From Batkoa obscura (Eukaryota; Entomophthoromycota; Entomophthoromycetes; Entomophthorales; Batkoaceae), in the NCBI GenBank assembly GCA_030770535.1, contig JASVEC010000082.1:1-64000 (forward strand): a stretch of DNA of 64,000 nt, read 5' to 3'. Made by a program: the position numbers and the translations under genes. The notes under the pieces are model-generated. The model did no database searches. It was given only the letters and a program-made list of their open reading frames with translations, and was not told the origin of the DNA. Below are positions 21,105 through 35,200 of the stretch, in pieces (positions within the stretch are counted from its first letter, which is position 1; each line of letters opens with the position of its first letter).

Positions 21105-23032
21105 ATGATTAATACCCTCTTACTACTGCCATATATAATACCAGTATTATTAGCGCCCTATGTCCTTTACCTTAAATTAAAAAAATATGTAAGAAAAGGT
21201 TTTATTGAAAATAGAAGAGTTATATTGCAAAATACAAAACCAAATATTGAACAGTTACCCCCTTTTATTCTTGGTTACTTCCATCCTTTTTGGTAATTTA
21301 TTTCTTTACTTCTTTATTTCTTTAATTATTAATTATTAATTATTAGTAATGATGGCGGTGGCGGTGAAAGAGTTCTTTGGGCTATGATAGAAGCATTACA
21401 AAATAAATATCCAAATTTAGTACATGTGATTTATACTGGAGATGATATTGAAAGAGAAGAATTGGTTGAAAAAGTTAAGGTAAATAATAACAATAAACAT
21501 AATATACTATGTCCTTATATTAATGTTTAGACTAACTTTAATATAAAAATTAATGTTGATACTTTGTATTTAATTCATTTAACTAAAAGGAATTGGGTGG
21601 AGGCTAAAAAGTATTTATTTTAAAAACACAACAATCATATTTATTCCATTTTTAGCTACCCAAGGTTCACAATGTTGCTCCAAAGTTTAGCAAGCACAGT
21701 GTTAGGATGGGAAGCTATGTCTAAACTTATTCCAGACCTCTTTTTTGGTATTATAGAATATGTTTTTACGTTTTTTGCTTACATTATTTTAATTAGATAC
21801 TATGGGGTATGCATTCACCTATCCGTTAGTTTCAAACTTAGTCGACTGTAAAATTGCAGCATATGTACATTATCCAACTATCAGGTATTTGTCAATATAA
21901 ATATAAATACAAATACAAATATAAATTAATTATTTAGTACGGATATGATAAGTTCAATTCAACAAAGAGATGACGATGTGGTCAATAATTCTTCAGCTAT
22001 TTCAAATAGCAGCGTATTATCCAACTTAAAATTAATGTAAGTTTTTTAAGTGTACTATCATTAATACTAAACTTGCTAGTTATTATAAATTTTTCGCATT
22101 TTTATACTCATGGTGTGGCTCTTTTTCTAACTTAACTATGGTATTTTTATTAGATGTAAGTAGATAATATATAACACGTTTAATAGGTAAATTCATCTTG
22201 GACTAAAGGTCATATTGATAGTTTATGGGGAATTCAATCAAATATTTTATATCCACCATGTTCTACTATAGAATTTAATCAATTAAGTTTAAAAGATAGA
22301 AATCCAAATATCATATCTATCGCACAATTTAGGTAAAGCGTTTATATCATTAAATTGTAATTATTAATAGCTTTGATTACATTATAGGCCAGAAAAAAAT
22401 CAAATATTACAAATATTGGCAATCAAAGATTTATATAATAAAAATAAAAAATATTTTGCTGATGGTTGGGGAAATAGAAAGAATAAGAAAGTTCAGTTGA
22501 ATATAATTGGAAGTGTAAGGAATGAAGAAGACTTAGAAAGATATCAACAACTTGAAGATAAAATTGATGAATTCGGTTTATCACATATCATTCAATTAAG
22601 AAAGAATTTACAATTTAGTGAATTAAAATCTTTATTGAGTGATTCAGTCATTGGCTTACACTCTATGAAAATGGAACATTTCGGTATTAATGTTGTAGAG
22701 CTATTAGCTGCCGGTACTATTCCTATTGCGCATAATTCTGGTGGTCCAAAGATGGATATTATTAACAACCAAAATAAGGAGGATTATGGTATTTCTTTTA
22801 TTTCTTATGTCATTTATATGTTTACTTTTTTTTAATAGATTATTATGGATTTTTAGCTGATAGTGCTGAACAATATTCAAGTTATATTCAACAAGTATTA
22901 GAGTTATATGATGGCGACTATGGCCAGTTTTTAGAGAATCAAAAGTTAAATCAAAAAGCATCAAACTATTTTTCAGCACAAAAAATTAGTACTAGTTTAT
23001 ATAATTATATAGATCCTTTTTTAAGTCATTAA
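21105..23032 (+). CDS. ALG11: ALG11 alpha-1,2-mannosyltransferase (GDP-Man:Man3GlcNAc2-PP-dolichol)
   Basis: Ten exons with nine introns of about 45-65 bp (e.g. 21293-21346, 21611-21655, 22789-22838); start ATG 21105, stop 23032. An N-terminal membrane helix ([20 protein letters not shown]) is followed after the first splice by the family signature [16 protein letters not shown]. Later exons give [65 protein letters not shown] and the GT4 catalytic EHFGINVVE (E-x7-E) with [15 protein letters not shown]. The enzyme adds the fourth and fifth mannoses to the lipid-linked oligosaccharide on the cytosolic face of the ER. It converges with the Eco1-type gene, with 54 bp between stops. All splice joins I checked keep the frame, so the gene looks intact. 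Confidence 0.93.
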
Positions 23033-23086
23033 GAGTTTAATAAATAAATTAGTTTTTATAGCTGTCTTCATACTTTATTTTTATTT

Positions 23087-23933
23087 TTAAGTATAGATAT
23101 TTAGTTTTCCATAATCCTTAAAAAAAGATTTTACTAAGAATAATCCCAAGTTTGTAGGTTGGGAAAAAGCAATATAATTTAATGGCAATTGAGAAATACC
23201 ATAGTAAACATCATTCCTTAAACAAGATAATAATGTTTTAGCAATTCCCAATTGACGGTAGCTATCTAATGTCCAAATACGCTTAACTCCAATGATCATC
23301 TTTTCCTGTTTTTTAATATCACAAAGGAATTCAACATCAAAGTTTAATCTTTTATAAGCACTAACATGTTCGCTTATTAATACTCCTATCACGTCATCAC
23401 ATTCATTTAAATATATTAAATACTAAATCTTTTTTCAACTACTTCAATTTATTTTTATATAAATTACCTTATAATTTTTTATTTCATCATTTTCTAATTT
23501 TATCCCATCTATCTTTCTATTTATAAACTCATTAATTTCTATCAACTATTATTGTATTAGTTATTATAAATGAAACAAATTTGGACCTACTTTCTTTAGT
23601 TCAAATCCTCGAGCCCTTGAGCCATGAAACAATATAACTTTACCCAAAGTTTTACTTAAAGGTCGAATAACAACTCTCTTTAGCAAACTACTATTTTTGT
23701 ATGTTTTCTACTTAAAGATTAAACTTAATCAACTAAATCATTTCAAATACCTTAATTTTTACACCTTCTTTTCTACTATTACAATATTTCTTGTGGAATA
23801 CCAAATCCTTTTTTGTCTTGTTATAGACCATTCCACATTCTTGACATTTTTCAATATTTCCTTGTGTTCCTGGATGATAATATATTTCTTCTTTAAACTT
23901 CCTTATATTATCCTTCTCTGTAATTGCTTTCAT
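23087..23933 (-). CDS. Eco1/ESCO-type cohesin acetyltransferase
   Basis: Four exons: 23751-23933, 23591-23707, 23468-23545 and 23087-23422, with introns of 43-45 bp; 237 aa. The N-terminus carries a zinc finger (KCQECGMVYNKTKKDLVFHK, with YC after it). The C-terminal half is the Eco1 acetyltransferase: YLIYLNECDDVIGVLISEHV, GVKRIWTLDSYRQLGIAKTL (acetyl-CoA loop RQLGIA) and the diagnostic YIAFSQPTNLGLFLVKSFF. Eco1 acetylates the SMC3 head to establish sister-chromatid cohesion during S phase. The protein is near the length of yeast Eco1 (about 280 aa). The usual fourth zinc ligand is not obvious: the finger shows C-x2-C-x12-H-x3-C instead of C2H2. Exon joins are my own reading and all conserve frame. 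Confidence 0.85.
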
Positions 23934-25755
23934 TTAGATAAAAAGAATTGTAATTATGATTATTTTAATTGAAAATATTTTTACAATCTCAGCAAATCAT
24001 TATTAAATTGACTTTATAAAAATAGTAAATCAAATCACAAAGTAATTAACAAAGTAATAATATAAGGTTGTAAATTTTATAGCTAAATTTAAATGATCAT
24101 ATATTAATTGATTTATAATGACCTATTATATAGTTTTGCATATTTTTAAGTATATTGCGTTATTTAAATATGATTATAAATTAAATAGTTAGTTATTATA
24201 AGGATAGAACATAAAGCTATGTAAAAAATATATACATTTGAATAACACATTTATAATGCTTATAGCCTTTCCTTACTAACGACTTCATATTTATATTAAA
24301 ATATTTTTTATTGCTAAATTTAACTCAGTTCTTTTATAGATTACCTATCTTTTATAATAAGTATTAACAATATTATTTTTGATAAGTTTAAATATGGGAA
24401 AAGTTTAGTAAATCTAGATACAAAAGCCATTAAAAAGATTCAAATAGTTTGCTATTAGGATACTTTATGCTTGGTTGTTTTAATGAGATAATGTTATAAA
24501 TTAAGATTATATTGGAAGTAAAAAAATACCATTTTAAAGCTTTATAGAATAATATTATATTAAAATTAATTTACTTTAATAACATTATCTAAAAATAACT
24601 TGGGATAATAAAAATAAAGAACTGAGCTAAATAGAAGTTTGATGTCATGAAATGTCACTTATTACAGAAATCGCTTTAAAGTTATACTTTAAAATCAACG
24701 GAGTTTAATTCTATACCTTTTTATTTATATCTTTAAATATACTATTATTTTTATATTATTATCACTTTTCTTAATTGTTTATTTTAAAAGCCCCCTTGTT
24801 TTCATAATTCCGTCCATATGATAGTTTGTAATCTGTTACATAATTCAAATTTACGGATAAAAATGATTTTGTTCTAATAGAGCTAGCTACCTTAACTTTA
24901 TTTTAAAAAAACCCATAAAACTGACTTTTAATTTTTGATCAATAAAATTAATATGGGGATGTATTTTTGTGTTTAAGAATTTTACTAACAATTTTTCCAC
25001 TCAAATAGTGCTTAAAAGATGGGAAAAGTAAAGCCAAAAAAACACTTCTATATACAGAATGAAGCACTATTTGAGTGGAAAAATTGTTAGTAAAATTCTT
25101 AAACACAAAAATACATCCCCATATGTTTATTAACGTGCGAATATAAAGCTTTGCTCAAAGTATTTTCTGATTCAATTCTTTTTTTTTTGATTCTGAAATA
25201 GGAACTCAGATTCAATAATTTTTTCATTTAAATAAAAGTAAGCTACAATAAAAGGCACAACAGACTTTATTAAAATTATGCTATGTTAAATAAAACGTGG
25301 ATGTCTCTTATTAATACCATATTTGGAAACAAATCTACCTCATAAACGGCCATTAAAAATGACTAAAAAGATGTATATTTGTTTTAAAAAAATGCCAAAA
25401 ATGTAAACTATTTTGCTATAATATAATATAACCCTTAAATTATATATATGTGATATGTTTTTATTTTTATAGTTAAAAAGATGTGTAAAGATAATTATAT
25501 TTAAAAATGTATTTAAAATTTTAAAATCCAACTACTAATAAAGCATAACCATAACATGATGTTCAGTCTAGTTACTTTAACTTTTGAGGGTATCATATGC
25601 GATAAAACAGTTTAGATAAGTTATATGAGGGTTGGTTCTGTAGATACTGAGTTAGGAGTCAAAATGAGATAAAAGAGAATGAAAAAGGGAGGGATATAAG
25701 ACGTTATAACTTTGTTACCCAATTCAAATAAATAAATAACCCGCGTTAGACTTTA
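23934..25755. other. Intergenic, MITE pair only
   Basis: 1.8 kb without a supported gene. It contains the back-to-back MITEs at 24954-25122. Confidence 0.4.
24954..25122. mobile_element. Two MITEs in inverted, head-out arrangement (second truncated)
   Basis: The first (24954-25050, plus) starts TATGGGGATGTATTTTTGTG. The second (about 25059-25122, minus) lacks its left third and ends ACACAAAAATACATCCCCAT. The facing blocks are nearly perfect complements over some 60 bp, so a transcript would fold into a long hairpin. Confidence 0.8.
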
Positions 25756-26617
25756 TCACCATTCAAGATAATCTAGATATTCTGTCAGTCTTTGGATTAA
25801 TATATCCATCTTGTCCAATAAGGGTGGAAGTACATCTGGAGTGAAATGAAAGAACCCATTATCTCCCTCTTGAGAAGAAGATGAGTCCGATGCTAAAGAG
25901 CACCCATCCGGAGTTACTGGACTTGGGGGTCTAGTCCTTGATAATAAAGTTTTAAAAACTTCATTTTGTTCAAGTATCTTATGCCTTTGCTTCTTTTTTA
26001 ACTCCATTGCAGATGATGCGTCACCACTATCGGGAGCCAGTCCCTTTTCTTTTTCTTCATGTAGGTGTTGAACTAACGCATCTGCTTCTTGTAAATCTTG
26101 GCTATATGCTTGCCCTACCTCATCAAAAGCCTTCTCAGGCTCAGTCTTCATTTTGAGATGCACACGACGAAGTAAATCTCGAAGCACTATAGTTTGGATA
26201 AATAAATATTATTAGTAAAAAAATGTGTCGGATTACCTATTTTCTTTTCAGAAAGATTTCTAAAATTACTAGAATCTTTATTTGCAAGATCAGATGAGCT
26301 ACGTACACTGGTCGGGATTTTTAGGCTAGCTCTTGGCTCAAGTTCAAAATCTCCGTCCCAATTTTCACTACATCTTCCTAAAAATTAATTAATTTAAAAT
26401 AAGCAGTAATTACATTAAACTTACTGGATCTTGGTGTTAATGAGCTTGGATAAGTATTAACTTTTCTAGTTCCCGTATTAAACTTCTTCATATCCCCGTA
26501 TTTTGAATTATTAGCCGATGGTATATTACTGTTATTGTTTTCTTGGGTATCCATTTTAAGTAATCCTTCTTCAGGAATGGAGGATATGAAAGTAGGATTG
26601 CTTGATACTATACTCAT
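25756..26617 (-). CDS. Three-exon protein of unknown function
   Basis: Exons 26425-26617, 26237-26377 and 25756-26186, with introns of 47 and 50 bp; 254 aa, ATG at 26617 (MSIVSSNPTFISSIPEEG). The first 90 residues are Ser/Asn-rich and probably disordered (NNNSNIPSANNSK, YPSSLTPRSS). The middle has FRNLSEKKIVLRDLLRRVHL and a helical acidic stretch (QDLQEADALVQHLHEEKEKG). A Ser/Pro-rich loop (RTRPPSPVTPDG, ASDSSSSQEGD) precedes a C-terminal helix (VLPPLLDKMDILIQRLTEYL) that looks suited to dimerisation or docking. SP/TP sites suggest phosphorylation by proline-directed kinases. No signal peptide or membrane helix. I do not recognise the family. Confidence 0.75.
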
Positions 26618-29189
26618 ATATGTAGTATAGTTATGAACTTTTTGTTGATTTTGTATAGATAAGGTTAGATTCGTAGCGGGATATTAAGCTGGGGTAATTC
26701 AGTCCAATGTAGTTTGTATATTTATATACTTAGGTTGATAGAAAACAAGGATAAGGTTGTTGATATATGGTGTTCTTAATATATACTACAGACAATAGTT
26801 AATTAAAAGGCTTTACGTGGTTTAATAAAGATTAAGTTTAAGGGAATAAAAATATGAATTCGCAAAAAGAAAGGAGACAGAATAGTATATATAAAATTGG
26901 ATTATGTATAATGTATGGCAAATGTATTTAAAAATAGGTATATAAAATTTGAAACACTGTACACATAAAATCAGTCTTTCTTAGAATGAAAGAGAGAAAT
27001 TGAAAGAAGTTAGGTTTATACAGACCAAAATTGGAAAAATAAAAAAGGGGTGGAAATGTAGGGTACAAAATATTGCAATTTTGATTGAGTATTGTTATAA
27101 AATTCGAGTTTAATTCTTTAAGTTAGGTTAATTTAATGGTTGAAATCTTGAAATCATTATTCATTTTTTTTTTTATTCCTGATTGATTGGAATCAAAATA
27201 GAATGCTTTAATTGGCTGCTTTTGAATTTTAATAATTTTTCTACCAAGATTAAATAAGATAGAAGTATAAATTAGACAATATATTGCTACTTAAATCATT
27301 TTATTTATTATAACCTAAAAAACAATCAGTATAAAGGAATTTTACTACTTATTAGAACGGTATATTTAACTAATTAGAAAGAATCTCTACTATACTTTTA
27401 AAGTCATAAAATTATTAAATTTTTATTGATTTCTATGACCACAATCTAGTCATTTGATTGACTTTGTTGTATCACTACTATTTAAAAATAATATTCAATT
27501 AAATTAATACATCATTTAAAATAGTATTTAGATAATAATTTGGAATATTTTAAACATGAATTTAAACCATATATTCTTTAATTTGATACACATTATACCT
27601 TGATCTTTTTGATCTACTTAATCATTTAAAATACTTCATCATTAAGCTAAGCTTATTCTTATTCTATCTTTTCTTCTTATTCAATATTTTAATATAAGAT
27701 ACCTAACTTATAGCTATTACATTTAATGAGCACTGCATTCTTAAAATCAACTTGGATTTAATATTCATTGTCAAAATTGATGACGAATATTGTTAACAAT
27801 TACTTTAATAAAGTCCATACTATATAATAAAACTAAAAACCATAGCTGGTAAGATTTCAACAAGAACAAAGATATAAAAATTAAACAAACATCTTTAATT
27901 ATATAAGCTTACTACAAAGTCATATACGTTTTCTACTAAATTCGTTCTTTATTTCAACTTTGTTTTTCTTACAATAAAAGGTTATTTGAATTTGAAATAT
28001 ACAATGGGAGCATAACTTATTAAACCTGAAAATTCTTGAATGAATTATATTTTAATACCGTTTAACTAAATTGGGTAATATGAGATATTCCCATAAAAAC
28101 AGAAAATGTAAAAGTATAATGTCAAAAAAATATAAAGAAGCAGAAATCTAACCTGGAAGGATTTGATATTAGAGGAAGATCATGAAGAAAAAATATTACT
28201 AATACTAAAAGGGTGTAGCGTAAAATTTAATTACACTTGTCAAGTGACTTTGATAAGGAAAAGCATATTAATTATAAGTTTGAATATCAAATGGATTCAT
28301 TCTCTGGTTGAAAAAAGATGTGACTTTAAGCTTTTTTACCTTTGAAAACCACAACATGTTATTATCCCTTTATTATTTATTTTTAGAAATGACGTAAGTT
28401 AGACACTGATAAGGTCAGCAAAAACCTGTTCAATATATTTCGCTAGAAAATAGGTTGTATAGAAGGTTATAAAAAATTTAATGTATACTATACTAAAGCA
28501 TATGCTCATATATTATTGCCAAAAAGGGCTAAGATATATTTGTACTACATTAAAGTAAAACTATGTATGATTTTCGATGAAAATGCCATTGGCATTAATA
28601 ACATTAAAAGAAAAACGTGATAGATGGAGCTTCAATAAAATTTATTTATTTATAAATGTCACATTTAATAATGAACCTGTTAGATATGAGGGATAAATAA
28701 GAAAGGATAAGTTATTTAGGCACTTTAAGCTTTAATATTTTATACATTAACCTTAATTTTTCATAAATCGAATACTGGATCATATTTTACATAGTTTAAA
28801 TATATCTTCAAGGTCAACCTTAATTTTACTTTATATTGTAAAATAGTTGATATTATCTTTAAGTGATATAGCTTGAAACTATTTATTGTATAAAATTATT
28901 GATTATATTTAACATAATAACAGCAAATTTGTTAAAACATGTTAAAATTTTCAATAAACTCTTGATTATACTATTTGTACTATTTTACTATTTATACTAT
29001 TTGAATGAGATTTTATTGTTATTAAACCATTTATGTAAAAATACAAAGCTATAGCTTGGTCAAGAGAACTTTAGACTATAGATACAAAATTTGCATAGTT
29101 TTATTCTATCCCTAGTACTATTACCTGAATCCAAATCTCAGAACTTGTTAACTATATTTTAACAAATTTCAAGGCTTCAAGTCTTGAAT

Positions 29190-29281
29190 TGGAGATATTT
29201 CTTAATTTTATCACTTTTTCGATTTCTTAAATACTATTGAGTAGAAAAAATCCTGATAAATTTCTTAAAAAAACACCCTTA
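29190..29281 (-). mobile_element. Degenerate MITE copy
   Basis: Only the core is recognisable (ATCACTTTTTCGATTTCTTA, then AATACTATTGAGTAG and AAATTTCTTAAAAAAACACC). The terminal GGGGATG motifs are lost, so this is an old copy. Confidence 0.5.
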
Positions 29282-29468
29282 ATTAATAAAAATGAAAATT
29301 TATCAGTAGACGATATACAAGAATTAGTATACTCATTTCTTTACTTTTTTACTATATACTTCTTTTAAACTCTAGCTATAAACTGCCTTTTTGATTTGTT
29401 ATCAAAACTTTGTCAAGTATATTTAACAATAAGATATTCAGCTGTTGGGAATTTTTTTAAGAATACAT

Positions 29469-29564
29469 ATGGGGATGTATTTTTTTGCTCAAGAAGTTTA
29501 CTAATAGTCTTCTTAAATAGGGCTTAAAAAAATGAAAAAATGATGAAATCAAAAAACATTCTTA
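29469..29564 (+). mobile_element. MITE copy, plus orientation
   Basis: Starts ATATGGGGATGTATTTTTTT and ends AAAAAACATTCTTATA, with a diverged core (TCTTCTTAAATAGGGCTTAA). Confidence 0.7.
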
Positions 29565-30712
29565 TATTTTGTTCAAAGGCACTTTTTAAAGATTTTAGAA
29601 GCTTCAAAATAAGTACTTATATAATAAATAATATAAATTGTATTATTACTTTCGTATTATATTTATAGTTGATAGATGGCTTTAGTATATTTGAGATTTA
29701 ACTGTTGAGAACGGAACAGTCGTGTTATTTCAATAACCAAAATTCATTATTTAATATATTGGGTATATTTGTAAAAACATAAAGTCTAGTTTGCATAATC
29801 ATCATATAGAATGGCTAACTGTATGATTAACTTGCATAAAATAAATCCAATCATTTAAGTTAAATTTGTTAATTACAAATATTAGTTATGATCGGAACCT
29901 CAAAACATTATTTTTGCATTTGAAATGAATTAAATTTGGGACCTGCATATTTTGAAAAATCAATTTATTTAATGTGAGAACTTTGCTAGTATTTATTTTA
30001 TAATCTATCTTATTTTATAGATTTTTTTTACAATTTTGCGCAAGTTTATCCCAATAAAACTATAGGTTGCAATAATAAGAAGCTTTTATTGGAAAAGCAT
30101 GCTTATTTTAAACTAAGAGATAATCTTACATTTGTAATTAATAATAGGTAGGAATGGTCTGCTGAATCGATTTCACTTTTTTATCTAATTTTTAAAACTT
30201 AAATTATGAACAAAACAACCAATAAAACAATACTAAAATAAAACTCAATTTTTCAAGCATTTTATATTAAATTTTTGCTTAAAATTATAAAACAAACTCT
30301 TTATTAGAAAGCAAAGGTATCTGACAGTTTTAATTATTTTATAATTTATGTTACAAGTTAGTGGAATTTGTATTGAATTTAACACAAATTCACGGATTAG
30401 CAAGGCTTTTACTAATATAATCTATATATTGATATTAATCAAAGTTGTATGCAAATAGATACATCTTTCTACAAAACTTTATTAAAAATATATATTATTA
30501 ACTCCTTCATAGTCAACATTGAAGATTTAGTATCAAATAAACAGATTGTTTTAATGTTATAATTGTATTATCAATATATCATTAAGTTGATAGATAGCTG
30601 TATAGGAGGAAATGTTGGCTTTAAAACTATAGTTAATTACTATATAATATAAATAATATAATAGTCTTTATTTATTAACTTAGCTGTTAATAACTTAAAC
30701 AATATTAAGATT

Positions 30713-31178
30713 TGGGGCTGTTTTTTTTAGTTTCATTATTTTTCCATTTTTTAAGCGCTATTTATGTGGAAAATTGTCAGTAAAATTCTTAAATACAAAA
30801 ATACATCCCCATTTAATAATTAATTTTTATCACTTAATAAAATACTCACTTAATAAAATACTCACTTAGTAAGTATTGAAACTTTTAGATCTTGTAATAT
30901 TTTTATGAAATAAACTGAGGTTGATTTTTTAATTTACTAAATGAAGATGTTTTTTTGGCTCCATTACTTTTTCTATTTTTTAAGTGCTATTTGAGTGGAA
31001 AGATTATTAGTAAAATTCTTAAACAAAAAGTACATTTCCATATATTTTTACTATTAGCATTTAAGTACCAATTTTATTATATAGGGATATATATATTTAA
31101 GATTTTATTAAGAATTTTTCCACTTAAATAGTGCTTAAAAAAATGAAAAAGGTGACAAAACCAAAAAATATTCCCATA
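30713..31178. mobile_element. Cluster of three MITE copies
   Basis: Copies at 30713-30812 (minus, starts TGGGGCTGTTTTTTTTAG, ends ATACATCCCCAT), 30941-31041 (minus, starts ATGAAGATGTTTTTTTGGCT) and 31081-31178 (plus, starts ATAGGGATATATATATTTAA). The three differ clearly from each other, so they represent separate insertions of different age, not local duplication. Confidence 0.7.
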
Positions 31179-31488
31179 TCTATAAATAAAAGTCTCAAAT
31201 TTTGAAATTAATTAGCTAATATTTTATTTTATTTGTTTTAAACTATTTCTCCATTATAGAAAATTTCCAAAGTCTCCAAAATGTCTATCAATTATATTTT
31301 TGCGTAGTGGTTAGCAAAAAAATTAATATCACTATCTAAACTACTATTTGATTTACAAGTTTTTTTAAATATATTATATAAAAACTTTTAAAATTTAAAA
31401 CGATTTCTTATACTTGCTTAAATATTGATTTTTATAAACTTTTTAAATAAAGCTCTCTAAATACTAAATTAACTAAATGCTTTCCTGC

Positions 31489-31950
31489 CGTGAAATCTAG
31501 CACTCAGTGGTTGGAGTCAAAAGCAGTTCTTGCTTGGTTGACTAGCTGTAAGTCGAAAGGTCTTAGTTTATGTGACTAAGATGGAGTTGAGTTATGAAGA
31601 ATAGCACGTAATAGGCTATGGACTATGTAAGACAAATATAATAGGCAATACTGCTGTAAAATCTATGTAAAATATTATCAGGAAAATTTAGCGGCTTTAT
31701 CAAAGGTACAATATCAAGGAATAATTCGGTTAAGCCTCAAGTTACTATGTTATGAAATCTTTTCTATACTTCAACAAGTATGTATATCAAAACAGGGAGA
31801 TAATGTGCTTTGGAATCACATATCAGAAATCCTCGTAGGAAATCAAAACAAGAGGATCAGGATTGATTGTATCTGGACTCGAGAACATAACAGCTTAAGT
31901 GATTTATTATGCTATAATCAATCATGGGGTTGAGAAAGCGATATTTCACA
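31489..31950 (+). mobile_element. Solo LTR (oldest copy of the ~464-bp family)
   Basis: 462 bp, beginning GTGAAATCTAGCACTCAGTG and ending GCGATATTTCACA. It aligns end to end with the copies at 53396, 56564 and 62797 but is clearly more diverged. No matching flanking duplication remains and no internal retroelement sequence is attached. A fossil LTR of uncertain family. Confidence 0.7.
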
Positions 31951-32233
31951 ATACTGATACTTTAAACCTATTAATAATTATAAAATCTTTTTTAACAAAT
32001 TCATTTCTTAAAAACATTAAAAAATTTGATTAATCAAAAAATCAAATTAAAGTTACTCTGACCAAATTTCAATAATAGCAACTTGATGTATTTCAATTTG
32101 CACTTCAATTTTGCAAAAAACTGAAACTTTCTAAACCAGCTATGTAATTTTGTAAATTTCAAATAGTCATAATTCAGTAGCGTCTTAATTTGAATCGATT
32201 TTAAAAAAATAACCATTTTATAATTGTATCAAT

Positions 32234-35200
32234 ATGTCACTTAATGGTTTATTTTTCGGTAATATTGATGAGGAAGGCAATTTAGAAACCGATTTGGATA
32301 AGGTAAGTAGTTGAATTATTAGTGAACATATCAAAGCAAGAAATGTAATAATACTAACTTCATTTATTTCAGGAAGTAGCCGAAAGTCTACAAAAAATGG
32401 AAGAGAGTGGAGCGAGTCATTTACTTGGTGAAATGTTCTCCGTTTCTGGTCTTGGTATTGATAGTAAAAGCTTAAAAAAAACAGAGGAAGAAGAAGAAGA
32501 ATGGAGCCTTAGTAAACAAAATAAATTAAAATTGCATGAAATTAAACCTATGGAGGGTGCAATGGATTATTCTGATTTCATAGAATTGGCAGAAGATACA
32601 GAAAGAGATGAAGAATTATATCAAAAAGGTTTACAAAGTTTGAAAAAGGAGAAACAAGAGGAAGATTATGACGAGGATTATGATGATATTGATGATGAAC
32701 AGAAAGTACATGAAAAATTAGATAAAAAAGAAGTAAATAAGAAAGAAGAAAATAAAAAAGTGGACTCAATTACCAGTGCAATTACAACTCAAGATAAACC
32801 AACAGAAATAATTAAAGAAAAAGATTTAACCTTTGAAGAAGTTAAAAAAGCGTATCCAGCTTTTGAGCCTCATGGTATATTAAAATTTACGGATCTATTC
32901 GCTAATCCGAATTTTAAAAATCAGAAATATCCATTGAATTTTGCTAAAAAAGTGACTAATAATTTGGCTAAAATAAAAAATCAATGTCCTACTATTACTA
33001 AAGAAATTGATGATCAATTGCTATTTAATGCGGATTATGAACCTCAGTCATCCCCTAATTTGTTAAATCATTTAATTGAAATTTGTATGGAAAGTGAACT
33101 GCAAAGGAATCCACCTGTCGTCGATGAAACAATTTCTGTAAGTATTAAATTTTAATTATAGCAATAATATATTTATTATTTAATTAGGAAGTTAATGATG
33201 AAGTACTAATGAATAGTAATATACCGGACTATTATGATCCATTAGAATTAGAAGATTGGGAAAATAAAATTGTATGGGATATTAGTGAAAAGTAAATCGA
33301 ATTATTATAAATAAAAAATAAATGATACTAATTAATTTAATAGTAATAAACAACAGCAACATAAAGAAGAAAATGATATAGTAATTTAATTTTATTAATA
33401 ATCAATCAACAATAATTCGATTTTTTTAAATAGAAAAATACACTAGGTTTTTATAATCAGGAATTAAATGAAGGCAATTGGGAAAAAAATATAGCATGGG
33501 ATGAAGAACAAGCGAAAAAAGTGAATTATCCATTAATATTAGATTTAAATGATTCAAATATGTTATTTGAAATAGCGAATCAAGAAAAGAATCCAGAAAA
33601 TAAGGGGGATGAAACTAGTTTATTACGTATGCGATTATTAAAGAAAGCACGTAAGATGGGGATTACGGGTATCTCTTTGTTGGGCAAAAATGTGGCACGA
33701 GATCAATTAGATAAATTTAATTTATCGAATGATTTATATTATGAAGCTATTAAATCGGGCAAAGCACAAAAAATTCGACAAACTTTTGGTCAAATTATTA
33801 TTCAACATGCAGGGGTAGCTCAACGTCTTCAGCCTCCTTTTTTTAAAACACGATTGACTAAAAATGATTTAAGAAGATGGCATAGGCCCCCAATTCATTT
33901 CCCTATTGGTATTGAGTTGAAATGTATGCCCTCGAAAAAAGTTAAAAAGAAAAAAATGAAGTTGAAAGCTAAAGAGGAATTTATGCAAAAACATAGAGAA
34001 GTTACTTTGAAAGATGATACTCCTTTTGTTTTAGTTGAATATAGTGTGAGTTATCTTTATTAATTATAAATTCAATAAATAGGTTGAATTAATCAGTTAA
34101 TTAATAGGAAGAATATCCACCTATTATACAAAATTGTGGTATGGGATCCTTATTAGTGAACTATTATCGTAAAAAAGATAAAGATGATGATTATATTCAT
34201 GATGTAAGAACTAAAATTAAAATTTTGATTTGATAATATTACTAATAAATAATATTAAAAAATATAGCCCGATGTTGGGGAACCCATAATTTTAGAACCT
34301 ACGGATGTATCTCCTTTTATGAATTTTGGGGATGTTGAGCCAGGGGAATTTAAAATGAGTTTATATAATAATTTATTAAAAGCACCTGTATTTCATCATA
34401 AACCTAAAGCTACAGATTTTTTATTAATTCGGTAAAAAATGGAATGTTTTGTTATTATAAATAATATTAATTAATTTATTTCTTTAGTCATTCCATTAAT
34501 GGGAAAAGTAAATATTTCATTCGAGAATTAACGGATTTATATGTGGCTGGTCAAACTTATCCTCAACAAGATGTACCAGGTCCTCATTCTAGAAGAATCA
34601 CTACAACTATTAAAAATCGACTTCAAGTAAGTTTATTATTATTATTATTATAGTTGAAATATGTCCAAATTTAATTAATATAATTTAATATTCTAGGTAG
34701 CTGCTTTTCGATTAATAAGAGCTAGTGCTAAGCGACATTTAAAAATCCAAAAATTGGCTAAATATTTCCCAGAATACAATGAAAGTCAAATACGTACTAA
34801 ATTAAAAGTAATTAGTTTTTAGTTTATAAGAAATAGTAGTATGTAAGTAATATTTAATATTAATATTAGGAATTTGCTGAGTATTCGAGATCTGGACCAA
34901 GTGTTGGTTATTGGAAATTAAGACCTAATGTTACTTTACCAACAGAAGAAGAATTAACTAAAATGTGTACACCAGAAATGGTAATTTTTATTCAATTAAA
35001 TAATATTAGTAATTTTTAAAAAAGAATTAACAATTAATAATCTTTAATAAGTTATGTTTATTTGAATCCATGCTAGTTGGGAAACGACATTTACAAGATG
35101 CAGGGTATGGAAAATCAGCAGAACAAGAAGATGATGAAAATGAATTATCTTTAACTATTGAAGAACAATTAGCGCCTTGGATTACTACTAGAAATTTTAT

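Larger units (their letters stand above)
26618..32233. other. 5.6-kb gene-free region with MITEs and a solo LTR
   Basis: No supported coding region on either strand. Recognisable content is limited to MITE copies at 29190-29281, 29469-29564, 30713-30812, 30941-31041 and 31081-31178 and the solo LTR at 31489-31950. The rest is AT-rich sequence without evident structure. Confidence 0.45.

Noticed and set aside
21105-21296. 63-aa stand-alone ORF
   Set aside because: It is the first exon of ALG11; splicing at 21293 restores the [16 protein letters not shown] signature.
23595-23625. tRNA-like T-arm string (AGTTCAAATCCTCGAG)
   Set aside because: No acceptor or anticodon arm could be built around it, and it lies within an exon of the Eco1-type gene.
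28163-28345. 60-codon ORF in the gene-free region
   Set aside because: No domain, signal, or splice partner; expected by chance in this composition.
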